The position numbers and the translations under genes were made by a program. A stretch of DNA of 64,000 nt from Halosolutus gelatinilyticus. GTDB taxonomy: Archaea; Halobacteriota; Halobacteria; Halobacteriales; Natrialbaceae. This document shows positions 26,825 to 35,792 of this stretch, piece after piece. Position 1 is the first letter of the stretch. The number at the start of each line of letters is the position of its first letter. The notes beneath the pieces are model-generated. The model did no database searches. It worked only from the letters and a program-made list of their open reading frames with translations, and had not been told where the DNA came from. The stretch lies in contig NZ_CP095491.1 in the NCBI RefSeq assembly GCF_023028105.1, positions 3,782,001-3,846,000 on the forward strand, in the 5' to 3' direction.

Positions 26825-27361
26825 ATGACCGGCTACGACGCCGTCGTCTACGATCTGGACGGAACGGTCGTCCACCTCGACGTCGACTGGAGTATCGTCG
26901 AACGGGACGTCCGCCGCGTCTACGAAGACGCCGCGATCGATCCGCCCGGAAACGGCCTGTGGGACATGCTCGAGGCCGCCGACGACCACGGAGTCGTCGA
27001 CCCGGTGGAGGACGCGATCGCCTCGCACGAGCGAGCGGGCGCCCGCCGATCGCATCGACTTCCGCGCGCCGACGAGCTGCTCGACCGTTCGGTCCCCGTG
27101 GGCGTCTGCTCGCTCAACTGCGAGGACGCCTGTCGGATCGCGCTCTCCGAACACGACCTCGCCGAGGGGGTCGAAACCGTGGTCGGCCGCGACACGGTCG
27201 GAACGCAAAAGCCGCATCCTGAACCGCTTCTCGAGGCCGTTCGAGCCCTCGACGCCGCCCCCGACCGAGTGCTCTTCGTCGGCGACTCGGCGACGGACGA
27301 GCGGACGGCAGATCGGGCCGGCGTCGACTTCGAGTACGTCGGCGACGGTCGGGCGGAGTGA
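26825..27361 (+). CDS. HAD-family hydrolase (phosphoglycolate phosphatase-like)
   Basis: A 178-residue small HAD phosphatase. Motif I is DLDGTVVHL, motif II GVCSLNC, motif III the Lys in QKPHPEP, and motif IV FVGDSATDERTADRAG. The cap is minimal. The substrate is unknown. It follows the acyl-CoA dehydrogenase gene and converges with a small membrane protein gene. Confidence 0.87.
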   Translation: MTGYDAVVYDLDGTVVHLDVDWSIVERDVRRVYEDAAIDPPGNGLWDMLEAADDHGVVDPVEDAIASHERAGARRSHRLPRADELLDRSVPVGVCSLNCEDACRIALSEHDLAEGVETVVGRDTVGTQKPHPEPLLEAVRALDAAPDRVLFVGDSATDERTADRAGVDFEYVGDGRAE

Positions 27362-27373
27362 CCGACCGGCCTC

Positions 27374-27610
27374 TCAGCCCTCTTGATGGCGCTTCGCGTA
27401 GGCGAACGTGACGACTGCGACGACGAACCAGACGAGCGCACCGACGCGGACGGCGAACTCGGCGCGATCGCCCCACGTCGGCAGATCGGCGCCGGTCGAA
27501 AGGACGGCGACGATCGGTGATCCAAGCAGGATGGTGAGAACGAAGGTGACCTGCATCACCCACCCGTAATCGACACCCTCCGGATCGGTCGTCTCGATTG
27601 GTTCCGGCAC
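27374..27610 (-). CDS. Small membrane protein of unknown function
   Basis: A 78-residue protein with a GTG start (VPEPIETTDPEGVDYGW). It has two hydrophobic segments, about 20-42 (VMQVTFVLTILLGSPIVAVL) and 55-72 (AVRVGALVWFVVAVVTFAY), with a Lys/Arg end. It looks like a conserved haloarchaeal two-helix membrane protein. An upstream ATG in frame (27643) would add a Pro/Ser-rich stretch with no membrane or signal character, so GTG is preferred. Function unknown. Confidence 0.65.
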   Translation of the reverse strand: MPEPIETTDPEGVDYGWVMQVTFVLTILLGSPIVAVLSTGADLPTWGDRAEFAVRVGALVWFVVAVVTFAYAKRHQEG

Positions 27611-27765
27611 ATGAGTTGGTGTCGACCGGGGGCTATTAAGCACCGCGGGTACGCTCTCGACCGGCGCTGACGGCCGCCGCAGCGTCTTGCGTCTCCCGGC
27701 CGGTCGCGCACGGAACGTCGATCGACAAGCGGTGACGTTTACTTCCGGGAGGCGAACGCGTAGGT

Positions 27766-28578
27766 ATGGCTACCGTACGGGACCTCAGGGCGAAGGCGGG
27801 CGAGGAGCCGATCACGATGCTCACGGCGTACGACGCGCCGACGGCCGAGATCGTCGACGAGGCGGGCGTGGACGTCGTCCTCGTCGGGGACAGCGTCGGC
27901 AACGCGCGGCTCGGCTACGAGACGACGGTGCCGGTGACCGTCGACGGCATCGCTCACCACGTCGGCGCCGTCTCGCGCGCGGTCGAGGACGCGCTGGTCG
28001 TCGCCGACATGCCGTTTCTCTCCTTCGGCGTCGACGAGAAGGACAGCCTGGAGAACGCGGGCCGGATGCTCAAAGAGGAGGGCGCCCACGCGGTCAAACT
28101 CGAGAGCGGCCCGCACACCGTCGACCTCACGGAGAAGATGGTACAACTCGGCATCCCGGTGATGGCTCATCTCGGACTGACGCCACAGCGCGTCAACCAG
28201 TACGGCGGCTACCCGCGCCAGGGAACCGACCAGGACGAGGCGGAACGGATCCTCGACCTCGCGCGGGCCCACGAGGACGCCGGCGCCTTCTCGCTGGTCT
28301 TAGAGCACGTGCCGTCGAACCTCGCGGCCGAGATCACCGAAGCGATCGACATCCCGACGATCGGCATCGGGGCCGGGCCGCACTGTGACGGCCAGGTGCT
28401 CGTGCTCACTGACGCCGTCGGGTTGAGCGAGTGGTCACCGTCGTTCTCGAAGCAGTTCGGGAATGTCCGCGAGGAGATGGAAACCGCCGTCGGCGACTAC
28501 GTCGCGGCCGTCGACTCCGGCGAGTTCCCCGCCGAAGAGCACAGCCACGAGGAAGCGGACCTCGACGATCTCTACTGA
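27766..28578 (+). CDS. panB: 3-methyl-2-oxobutanoate hydroxymethyltransferase
   Basis: A 270-residue PanB protein, first step of pantothenate (coenzyme A) synthesis, adding a hydroxymethyl group from methylene-tetrahydropterin to 2-oxoisovalerate. Metal-binding VLVGDSVGN (Asp), the substrate-binding DMPFLSFG, KLESG and IPVMAHLGLTPQ, and the late IGIGAGPHCDGQVLV are all present. Length and order are normal. A TATA-like stretch is not obvious beyond tttacttcc upstream. Confidence 0.95.
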   Translation: MATVRDLRAKAGEEPITMLTAYDAPTAEIVDEAGVDVVLVGDSVGNARLGYETTVPVTVDGIAHHVGAVSRAVEDALVVADMPFLSFGVDEKDSLENAGRMLKEEGAHAVKLESGPHTVDLTEKMVQLGIPVMAHLGLTPQRVNQYGGYPRQGTDQDEAERILDLARAHEDAGAFSLVLEHVPSNLAAEITEAIDIPTIGIGAGPHCDGQVLVLTDAVGLSEWSPSFSKQFGNVREEMETAVGDYVAAVDSGEFPAEEHSHEEADLDDLY

Positions 28579-28691
28579 GGGGCATCGCGGACGAAAATCG
28601 AGAGCCGATCGCCGGGGGCGGCGTTTTTCGATCGCGGCGGGTAGCGAACTCAGAGCGTCGCAGGTGCCCGGTCGCGGTTCGACCGCCGCCC

Positions 28692-29465
28692 TCACTCGAT
28701 CGAATCCAGAAACTCAGCGACCGCGTCGTTGAACGCCCGGTGCCGTTCGAGCATCGCCAAGTGAGCCGCGCCCTCGATCTCCGCGAGGTCGGCGTCGTCG
28801 ATCTCGTCGGCCAGGTACTCGTGGAACCACGGCGGGGTCAACCGGTCGTGTTCGCCGTAGATCGCGAGCACGGGGACGTCGATCTCGTCGAGTCGATCGC
28901 GCATGTCGAACTCGTGGCAGGTGAGAAAGTCCCGGTACGTGACCGCCTGACCGCACTCGTACATCCCCTCCTTCGAGCGCTCCACCACCTCGGGATCGGG
29001 GTCGTGGAAGAGTCGATCGGGGCCGTGGAGGAACTCGACGGCGCGATCGAAGTCCCGTTCGAGCCAGCGGAGGAGATCCTCGAGCACGCCCAGACGGGCC
29101 CCAGTCCCGGCCAGGATGGCCGCGTCCGGATCGAAGTCGCGCTCGAGCAGAACGTGTTGTACGACGGCGCCGCCGAGCGAGTTGCCGAGGAGGATCCCGC
29201 TGTCCATCTCCTCGGCGACGGCGATGACGTCGCTCGCATAGGCTGAGAGCGCCGTGTATCCGGCGTCCGCGTCGACGTCCTCGGAGTCGCCGTGGCCGCT
29301 CAGGTCGACGCGGACGATCGGCGCGCGATCGGCGAGCCGTCGTTGTGGCGCCCAGATATCGCGCGAGCCGCCGCTTCCGTGGACGCAGCAGATCGGCGAT
29401 CCATCCCCTCCCCGGTCGGTGACGTCGTAGGCCGTCTCCCGGCCGTGGTGCGTGACCGTCTCCAT
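28692..29465 (-). CDS. Alpha/beta hydrolase
   Basis: A 257-residue cytoplasmic alpha/beta hydrolase. The oxyanion segment is CVHGSGGSRDIW; the nucleophile elbow is LLGNSLGGAVV (Ser); the Asp lies in IYGEHDRLTP and the His in GAAHLAML. The layout resembles haloalkane dehalogenase/esterase-like enzymes such as those that act on ester or enol-lactone substrates. Substrate unknown. The ATG at 29465 is favoured over in-frame upstream codons. Confidence 0.88.
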   Translation of the reverse strand: METVTHHGRETAYDVTDRGGDGSPICCVHGSGGSRDIWAPQRRLADRAPIVRVDLSGHGDSEDVDADAGYTALSAYASDVIAVAEEMDSGILLGNSLGGAVVQHVLLERDFDPDAAILAGTGARLGVLEDLLRWLERDFDRAVEFLHGPDRLFHDPDPEVVERSKEGMYECGQAVTYRDFLTCHEFDMRDRLDEIDVPVLAIYGEHDRLTPPWFHEYLADEIDDADLAEIEGAAHLAMLERHRAFNDAVAEFLDSIE

Positions 29466-29642
29466 AATCCTTCGAACGGCAGGAACCGGTATAAAGACTC
29501 GATCCGATCGCGGACCACAACTCCGCTGGCCCGCTCGTTTTCGCCCGCTTCCACTACCATCTCTCGTCGTGCCAGGAACTGTGAACTGCGAACAACTGTG
29601 TTTCTGACATCCCCACGCCGTCACCGATTTACTCGTAGAAAG

Positions 29643-29652
29643 AGATATATAG
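29643..29652 (+). promoter_or_regulatory. TATA box of the Hsp20-like/CDC48 operon
   Basis: The sequence gatatatagt lies 30-39 bases before the ATG at 29682, the strongest AT element in the region. Confidence 0.6.
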
Positions 29653-29681
29653 TATGGGTGCTTACCTTGGGTTAGTTAACG

Positions 29682-29927
29682 ATGACACTCGAACAATTCG
29701 TTCACGACGACGAGCGGATGGCCCGCCGGTACGAGTACGACGACCGGATGGTGCTGGCCGTCGACTTCGGTTCGGCCGGGGCGGACGCCTCGGTCGACCT
29801 GGTCGACGACACCGTTATCGTCGTCGCCAACGGGGAACAGTACGAAATCGAACTCCCGGAGGACGCAGCTGACGCGCACACGTTTATGAAAAACGGCGTA
29901 CTCACTATCGACTTGGAGGCCCACTGA
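29682..29927 (+). CDS. Hsp20-fold small protein coupled to CDC48
   Basis: An 81-residue acidic protein. After an N-terminal helix, the strands [20 protein letters not shown] and [16 protein letters not shown] resemble the last strands of an alpha-crystallin/Hsp20 domain. It has no oligomerisation tail, so it is likely to work as a monomer or adaptor. Its stop codon shares one base with the ATG of the CDC48 gene (TGATG), so the two are translationally coupled. An adaptor or substrate-presenting role for CDC48 is inferred from this link. Confidence 0.75.
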   Translation: MTLEQFVHDDERMARRYEYDDRMVLAVDFGSAGADASVDLVDDTVIVVANGEQYEIELPEDAADAHTFMKNGVLTIDLEAH

Positions 29928-32191
29928 TGAAGCTCACTGTCAAACCGCTTAAACAGAAGGACGCCGGCCGCGGACTGGCCGCGATCGATCGCGTCTCCAT
30001 GCGCGAACTCGATCTGGAGAACGGCGATTACATCGTGATCGAGGGCAAGGGTGACGGGCGAGCCGTCGCCCGGGTCTGGCCCGGCTATCCCGAGGACGAG
30101 GGGCGAGGGATCGTCCGGATCGACGGTCGGCTTCGTCAGGAGGCCGACGTCGGCATCGACGATCGCGTCACCGTCGAGCACGCGGACGTCAACCCGGCGA
30201 AGTCCGTCACCGTCGCGCTCCCGCAGAACCTGCGCATCCGCGGCGACATCGGCCCGCTCGTCCGCGATAAGCTCTCCGGACAGGCGGTCACCGAGGGGCA
30301 GACGGTTCCGTTCTCGCTCTCGTTCGGGCCGATGGCGAGCTCCGGACAGTCGGTGCCGTTGAAGATCGCGGGCACCTCGCCCTCGGGCACCGTCGTCATC
30401 ACCGACTCGACGAACATCGAGATCTCGGAGACGCCGGCCGAACAGGTCACGTCGGGCGCTGGTCCCTCGGCCGAAGGCGTCCCGAACGTGACCTACGAGG
30501 ACATCGGCGGCCTGGACAACGAACTCGACCAGGTCCGCGAGATGATCGAGCTGCCGATGCGCCACCCCGAGCTGTTCCAGCAACTCGGCATCGAGCCGCC
30601 GAAGGGCGTCCTGCTGCACGGCCCGCCGGGCACCGGCAAGACGCTGATGGCGAAGGCCGTCGCCAACGAGATCGACGCCCACTTCCAGACGATCTCAGGG
30701 CCGGAGATCATGTCGAAGTACTACGGCGAGAGCGAGGAGCAACTCCGCGACGTCTTCGAAGAGGCCGAGGAGAACGCCCCTGCGATCGTCTTCATCGACG
30801 AACTCGACTCGATCGCCGCCAAGCGCGAAGAGGCCGGCGGCGACGTCGAGCGCCGCGTGGTCGCCCAGCTGCTGTCGCTGATGGACGGGCTCGAAGAGCG
30901 CGGCCGGGTCACGGTCATCGCCGCGACGAACCGCATCGACGACATCGATCCCGCGCTGCGGCGCGGCGGCCGGTTCGATCGCGAGATCGAGATCGGCGTC
31001 CCGGACAAGGAGGGCCGCAAGGAGATCCTGCAGGTCCACACCCGCGGGATGCCCTTAGAGGAGTCGATCGACCTCGATCACTACGCCTCCAACACCCACG
31101 GCTTCGTCGGCGCCGATCTCGAGTCGCTGGCCCGCGAGGCCGCGATGACCGCGCTGCGGCGCATCCGGCCCGAGCTCGACCTCGAACAGGAGGAGATCGA
31201 TGCCGAGGTGCTCGAGCAACTGCAGGTCACCGAGAGCGACTTCAAGGAGGCCCTCAAGGGCATCCAGCCCTCGGCGATGCGCGAGGTCTTCGTCGAGGTC
31301 CCGGACGTCACGTGGAACGACGTCGGCGGCCTCGAGAACACCAAGGAGCGCCTCCGCGAGACGATCCAGTGGCCGCTCGACTACCCGCAGGTGTTCGAGG
31401 CCATGGACATGGAGGCCGCGAAGGGCGTCCTCATGTACGGCCCGCCGGGCACCGGCAAGACGCTGCTCGCGAAGGCCGTCGCCAACGAGGCCCAGTCGAA
31501 CTTCATCTCGATCAAGGGCCCCGAACTGCTGAACAAGTACGTCGGCGAGTCCGAGAAGGGCGTCCGCGAGGTCTTCGAGAAGGCCCGGTCGAACGCCCCG
31601 ACCGTGATCTTCTTCGACGAGATCGACTCGATCGCGGGCGAACGCGGCCAGCGCCAGGGCGACTCCGGCGTCGGCGAGCGCGTCGTTTCCCAGCTGCTGA
31701 CGGAGCTCGACGGGCTCGAAGAACTCGAGGACGTCGTCGTGATCGCCACGACGAACCGGCCGGACCTGATCGACTCGGCGCTGCTCCGTCCCGGGCGGCT
31801 GGACCGCCACGTCCACGTGCCGGTCCCCGACGAGGACGGCCGCAAGAAGATCTTCGAGGTCCACACCCGCAACAAGCCCCTGGCCGACGCGGTCGACCTC
31901 GACTGGCTCGCGAGCGAAACGGAGGGCTACGTCGGCGCCGACATCGAGGCGGTCTGCCGCGAGGCTTCGATGGCGGCCAGCCGCGAGTTCATCAACTCGG
32001 TCGATCCCGAGGAGATCGGCGACACCATCGGCAACGTCCGCATCAGCAGAGACCACTTCGAGCACGCCCTCGAGGAGGTCAACGCCAGCGTCACCCCCGA
32101 AACCCGGGAGCGCTACGAGGAGATCGAAGAGGAGTTCCAGCAGGCCGAACCGGCCCAGGAAGAAGAACAGCTCGGCCGCACCTTCCAGTAA
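29927..32191 (+). CDS. cdc48: CDC48/VAT-family AAA ATPase
   Basis: A 754-residue double AAA+ protein that unfolds proteins for the proteasome. The N domain (1-185) is a double-psi barrel with its CDC48-type strands. D1 has Walker A GPPGTGKT (K238) and Walker [11 protein letters not shown]2 has Walker A GPPGTGKT (K511) and Walker [10 protein letters not shown]; each has the arginine-finger region. The tail is acidic and Gln-rich. Haloarchaea usually carry more than one copy; this one is coupled to the Hsp20-like gene upstream. Confidence 0.97.
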   Translation: MKLTVKPLKQKDAGRGLAAIDRVSMRELDLENGDYIVIEGKGDGRAVARVWPGYPEDEGRGIVRIDGRLRQEADVGIDDRVTVEHADVNPAKSVTVALPQNLRIRGDIGPLVRDKLSGQAVTEGQTVPFSLSFGPMASSGQSVPLKIAGTSPSGTVVITDSTNIEISETPAEQVTSGAGPSAEGVPNVTYEDIGGLDNELDQVREMIELPMRHPELFQQLGIEPPKGVLLHGPPGTGKTLMAKAVANEIDAHFQTISGPEIMSKYYGESEEQLRDVFEEAEENAPAIVFIDELDSIAAKREEAGGDVERRVVAQLLSLMDGLEERGRVTVIAATNRIDDIDPALRRGGRFDREIEIGVPDKEGRKEILQVHTRGMPLEESIDLDHYASNTHGFVGADLESLAREAAMTALRRIRPELDLEQEEIDAEVLEQLQVTESDFKEALKGIQPSAMREVFVEVPDVTWNDVGGLENTKERLRETIQWPLDYPQVFEAMDMEAAKGVLMYGPPGTGKTLLAKAVANEAQSNFISIKGPELLNKYVGESEKGVREVFEKARSNAPTVIFFDEIDSIAGERGQRQGDSGVGERVVSQLLTELDGLEELEDVVVIATTNRPDLIDSALLRPGRLDRHVHVPVPDEDGRKKIFEVHTRNKPLADAVDLDWLASETEGYVGADIEAVCREASMAASREFINSVDPEEIGDTIGNVRISRDHFEHALEEVNASVTPETRERYEEIEEEFQQAEPAQEEEQLGRTFQ

Positions 32192-32377
32192 GCGTCGACT
32201 AGACGCCGGTTCTCCCGCCGGCCGCTGCCCTCCGGGCTGATCCGGGATCCGGGGCGATCGAACCCGTTCCGTCTCACCGGGCGGTCCGGTCGCTACCGCA
32301 CGGCGACGCGGTGAATCCCGGCCCGTCGCGCTCCTCGGCCGCCGAAATGCCGGTTTAGCGAGCGAGAACGAGCAGTA

Positions 32378-32830
32378 CTACTCGGCGCCGTTTTTCGGCG
32401 TGTTCGTCGAACGCCTCCTGCGTGTTCGCGAGCCCGTCTGCGATTCGCACTTCTCGGCACGGACGACAGATGATTCGGTAGACTTCGATGAGGGTGGAGC
32501 TCTGCGGACGCGTCGTTCGATCCGCTGTTTCCAACGGCGCGCAATCGGGTCAAGCCTCAGCGGCGCCAGTCGCCTCCGCCGGACCGTTCGGTCCGCGGTG
32601 ACGCGACCGTCGGCGTCGATCGTCACCGTACAGCCGTCGTACTCGAATCGGATCTCGAGCGACGCATCCGCTGCGGACCGAACCACCCGTTCGAGGGCTT
32701 CGGGATCGACGATATCGTAGAGCGGGCGCGATTCGGGTTCCGGTGGGCGATCTCGAACTCCGGCGACTTCGGCGACGATTCGGGTGAGAAGCCGACTCCG
32801 TTCGTCGCTCGGTGGACGACACGTAGGCAT
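32378..32830 (-). CDS. HalOD1-domain protein with frameshift-like tail
   Basis: The first 80 residues match the HalOD1 output domain (PLYDIVDPEALERVVRSAADA, FEYDGCTVTIDADGRVT). After VTADRT the sequence turns into an Arg/Ser-rich run to residue 150 that has no HalOD1 likeness. In the +1 frame the sequence would read ERSGGGDWRR and stop at 32557-32559, giving a normal length of about 90 residues. A one-base indel near 32585 is the simplest explanation. The domain is usually a signalling output whose function is unknown. Confidence 0.6.
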   Translation of the reverse strand: MPTCRPPSDERSRLLTRIVAEVAGVRDRPPEPESRPLYDIVDPEALERVVRSAADASLEIRFEYDGCTVTIDADGRVTADRTVRRRRLAPLRLDPIARRWKQRIERRVRRAPPSSKSTESSVVRAEKCESQTGSRTRRRRSTNTPKNGAE

Positions 32831-32957
32831 TACACCGTGCGGTTCGATCGCGGCACCCTAAATCATGTCGGGAATAGAATAATATCCGACGAGCACGTAA
32901 ACCACGCCGGCCGTTCTTGCGCGTCGGCGTAAAATTCAGCAGAACTGTGGATGGAAA

Positions 32958-33435
32958 TCACGGGCGAGCGGTGTATTTCTTTCCGAAGTGGTTGAACGTC
33001 CGGTCCCGCTCCGCCACTATGACGCCCGTTTTCGAGATCTCGACTCCGATCTCGTTCAGTCCGTCGGCGACCGCTTCGGCCCGCTCCTGCGATCGGCTGA
33101 TCAGTTCGATGTGGAGATTTTCGTCGTTCACCAGCAATTCCTTGACGGAAATGACGTTCTCGATGCGGTTCACCCGCGAAACGATCATCGTCCCGATCGG
33201 CGTCGGCGATCGTTCCGACGAGCAGCATGTGCTGTCCGAATCCGGCCTTTTCGTGGTCGATCAGCGGCGTATATCCCGCGATCACGCCGCGGTCCTCAAG
33301 ACTCGCGATTCGAGTCGCGACGGTGCTCGCGGCAAGGTTGACCCTGTCGCTGATCTCCTCGGTCGTCACGTTTCGAGCGTCGTCCTGAAGAACGTGCAGA
33401 ATAGCCATGTCCGTTCTGTCGAGATCTCCGTCCAT
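32958..33435 (-). pseudogene. Lrp/AsnC-family regulator, frameshifted
   Basis: From the ATG at 33435 a normal Lrp-type HTH is read (LDRTDMAILHVLQDDARNVT, LAASTVATRIASLEDRGVIAGYTP), then HMLLVGTIADADR. At about 33195 the family sequence jumps to another frame, where TMIVSRVNRIENVISVKELLV and the RAM/AsnC-like domain continue to the stop at 32958 (FNHFGKKYTARP). One frame is thus broken in mid-gene. The parts together would give about 155 residues, a normal size. It is either a pseudogene or the result of a sequencing error; the product as read would lack the effector domain. Confidence 0.65.
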
Positions 33436-33733
33436 GAGTTACGGAAGCGGTCGACGGACATGGGCCTTTCACCGGATATCTCCGTGCACGCCCTCGTCGA
33501 GTCGGCGCGGCGCGAAAATACGTCTCCGCCACCGCCGCGTTCGCCGCCCGAACCATCGACGATCGACGATCGACGTGCGACGGTTTTCGTCGAACGGTCC
33601 GCCGACCGGGAACCAATTCGGCTCGAATCAAGGGGCGGGTGCTGGGCTACCGGCGTCAGTACCGATTGGAATCACGCACCAAGCCGAATCAAAAAGCAGA
33701 TGCGATCCGACGCAGATGAGGTCAGTAACACGC

Positions 33734-34246
33734 ATGATTGATTCCGCCGTCGATGTCGGGTTCTCGTTCCTGCTCGCGTTCGGCTTTCCGGCGCTGTTCG
33801 TGCTGTTCGTCCTCAAGGGGGCGATCGTCGGTAAGCCGCTCCCGACGTCCGTCTTTCTCCCCGGGTTCATCCTCGCGGTCTCCGCGCCCCGTCGGACGAT
33901 CGTACTGAGCATCTTGGTCGCCTCGCTCGGCTACACCTGCGGACAGGTGCTCGTCTATCTCCTCGCCGCTCGATACGGGATCGAGGGCGTCCGATCGCTG
34001 CCCGGCGTGACGATCTCGGACGACCAACTGGCCCGAGCGAACCGCCTGTTTCGTCGCTACAGCGGGGTGGGGATTTTCGTTACGAACCTGGTCCCGTACG
34101 TCGGGAGTTTTATCCTGATTCCCGCGGGAATCGCGTCCTATCCCTTCGGGCGAGCGACCATGTACGCGTTCGTCTCTACGGTGCTGAACTACGTGCTCAT
34201 CGTCTGGATCGTCGTCGGCTCCGTTCAGATCGTCACCGGCCTCTAA
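33734..34246 (+). CDS. VTT/DedA-type membrane protein
   Basis: A 170-residue protein with four to five hydrophobic segments (FSFLLAFGFPALFVLFVLKGA, ILAVSAPRRTIVLSILVASLGYTCGQVLVYLLAA). The last part, with RYSGVGIFVTNLVPYVGSFILIPAGIASYPFGR, is the VTT (SNARE-associated/DedA) signature, containing the conserved Gly/Pro and Arg. Family members include phospholipid scramblases and transporters. An in-frame ATG at 33716 would add six residues; both are possible. Confidence 0.82.
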   Translation: MIDSAVDVGFSFLLAFGFPALFVLFVLKGAIVGKPLPTSVFLPGFILAVSAPRRTIVLSILVASLGYTCGQVLVYLLAARYGIEGVRSLPGVTISDDQLARANRLFRRYSGVGIFVTNLVPYVGSFILIPAGIASYPFGRATMYAFVSTVLNYVLIVWIVVGSVQIVTGL

Positions 34247-34273
34247 CCGGCCGTCGGCTACCGAACGCCGTCA

Positions 34274-34284
34274 GTGAAAAAATC
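34274..34284 (-). terminator. T-run terminator after bcp
   Basis: On the minus strand a run of six T (in gcgattttttcactg) lies 15-20 bases past the stop of bcp. Archaeal terminators are often such T-runs. No hairpin precedes it. Confidence 0.35.
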
Positions 34285-34296
34285 GCTCTGGACGGA

Positions 34297-34776
34297 TTAC
34301 GACGCCACTTCCGCCGATCGGCCGTCCAGTTCTTCGAGCACCTCGTCGGCGTGTCCCGCCGGCGTCACGCCCTCGTAGACCGCCTCGATCGTCCCGTCCG
34401 GGCCGACGACGTAGGTGTTCCGGAAGACGCCGTCGAAGGTGTTGCCGAACATGCGCTTCTCGCCGTAGGAGTCGTACAGCGTCGCGACTTCGCCGAACTC
34501 GTCCGAGAGGAGATCGAATTCGAGGTCGTAGTCGGCCGTGAAGTCGGCGACGTCGGCGACCGGATCGTCGCTGATGCCGACGATCGAAACGTCCCGGTCG
34601 TCGAACGCGGGCTTCGCGTCGTTGAAGCCGCAGGCTTCGGTCGTGCAGCCCTCGGTGTTAGCGCGCGGGTAGAAGTACACGACGAGTCGCTGCCCTTCGA
34701 AGTCGGACAGGCGGACGGCCTCGCCGTGCTGGTTCGGAAGTTCGAATTCGGGCGCGTCGTCGCCTACGTCGAGCAT
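34297..34776 (-). CDS. bcp: Peroxiredoxin (Bcp/thiol peroxidase family)
   Basis: A 159-residue thioredoxin-fold peroxiredoxin of the Bcp class, which reduces hydroperoxides with thiols. The peroxidatic Cys lies in YPRANTEGCTTEACGF, with a second Cys five residues on that may resolve the disulfide. PEFELPNQHGEAV at the start and VYEGVTPAGHADEVL at the end are typical. It is monocistronic and followed by a T-run terminator. Confidence 0.92.
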   Translation of the reverse strand: MLDVGDDAPEFELPNQHGEAVRLSDFEGQRLVVYFYPRANTEGCTTEACGFNDAKPAFDDRDVSIVGISDDPVADVADFTADYDLEFDLLSDEFGEVATLYDSYGEKRMFGNTFDGVFRNTYVVGPDGTIEAVYEGVTPAGHADEVLEELDGRSAEVAS

Positions 34777-34892
34777 GGCATGGTGTTAGCGAGTACCGTT
34801 GTATATTTTGCGATCGAAAATCACGCGCCGGCGGACTACGGGTGGCCGATTCCGGTTGAAGACGGCCACGGACGGCGCCGGCCCGCGGGCGA

Positions 34893-35792
34893 TCAGTCGA
34901 GGGGTTCGGCGGCTTCCCGGTCGACCAGCGGGGTCGCGTTCTGTTCCGGGAGGGTAACCACGTCGTCCCGCGAGAGCGTGTACTCGCGGTCGTCGACGCC
35001 GAGGATCGACCCGATATCCTGGGTGATCCGGACGGTGAGCCGCTCGACGCCGTCGGCTCCGTCGTCGGTCGGACGCTCCGTATCGCATTCCGCCGCGTCG
35101 GCCGCCGACTCCGCGGTTGGTCCGTCCGTCAGGACCCCTTCGCGGCGATCGGGCGAGTCGGCGGCGGAATCGGAAGGGGCCGTCACCCCCTCGGTCGGCG
35201 CGTCCCCGCCCATCACGTCCGCCGGCGAAACGCCGCCCTCGCTGGACCCATCGGCGTGGGTTCGAGCGGGGTCGGTCGAGTTCGACGGGTCGGGTTCGTC
35301 GGACGGCGCCTCGGCCCGGTCGGACTCGGCGCCGCCCGCGGGCGCTCCCGCGCCGTCGATCGGATCCGTCGCAGCACCGGCGTCGGCGGGGTCGGCCGTC
35401 TCCTCGATGTCGTCGAGCGTGTCGAGCACTCGGCTCTTGTTCGACTGAATCCGATCGACGAGGTCCTCGAAGAGGTCCTGTTCCTCGGCGGTGAGGCCCT
35501 CGTCGTCCGCTGGCATTCCGGCGGCGGACAGACTGGCCTGCTTGACGAGTTTCCCCATGCGGCGCTCGTAGATGGCCTCGACGACGTCGCGGGCCGTCTC
35601 GATCTCGTCGGTGAGTCGACCGACTTCGGGCGAGGAGAACGGATCGGCGGCCCGCTCGGCGACGCGTTCGCGCTCGGCTTCCAGGTCGGCGATGTACTCG
35701 CCGACCTCCTGGTAGAACGAGGGGCGCAGGTTCTGGAGGCTGTCCTTCTGGCGCTCCTTGCTCTGTACCGTGCGCAACTCGTCTAAGTTCAT
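34893..35792 (-). CDS. gins51: GINS complex subunit (Gins51 type)
   Basis: A 299-residue protein of the archaeal GINS complex, which links MCM helicase, Cdc45/RecJ-like protein and primase at the fork. The A domain is helical (LDELRTVQSKERQKDSLQNLRPSFYQEVGEYI ... YERRMGKLVKQA, about 1-125). A long Asp/Ala/Ser/Pro-rich linker (about 130-240) leads to the small B domain (RLTVRITQDIGSILGVDDREYTLSRDDVVTLPEQNA). It overlaps the priS stop by ATGA, a pairing known in haloarchaea. Confidence 0.9.
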   Translation of the reverse strand: MNLDELRTVQSKERQKDSLQNLRPSFYQEVGEYIADLEAERERVAERAADPFSSPEVGRLTDEIETARDVVEAIYERRMGKLVKQASLSAAGMPADDEGLTAEEQDLFEDLVDRIQSNKSRVLDTLDDIEETADPADAGAATDPIDGAGAPAGGAESDRAEAPSDEPDPSNSTDPARTHADGSSEGGVSPADVMGGDAPTEGVTAPSDSAADSPDRREGVLTDGPTAESAADAAECDTERPTDDGADGVERLTVRITQDIGSILGVDDREYTLSRDDVVTLPEQNATPLVDREAAEPLD

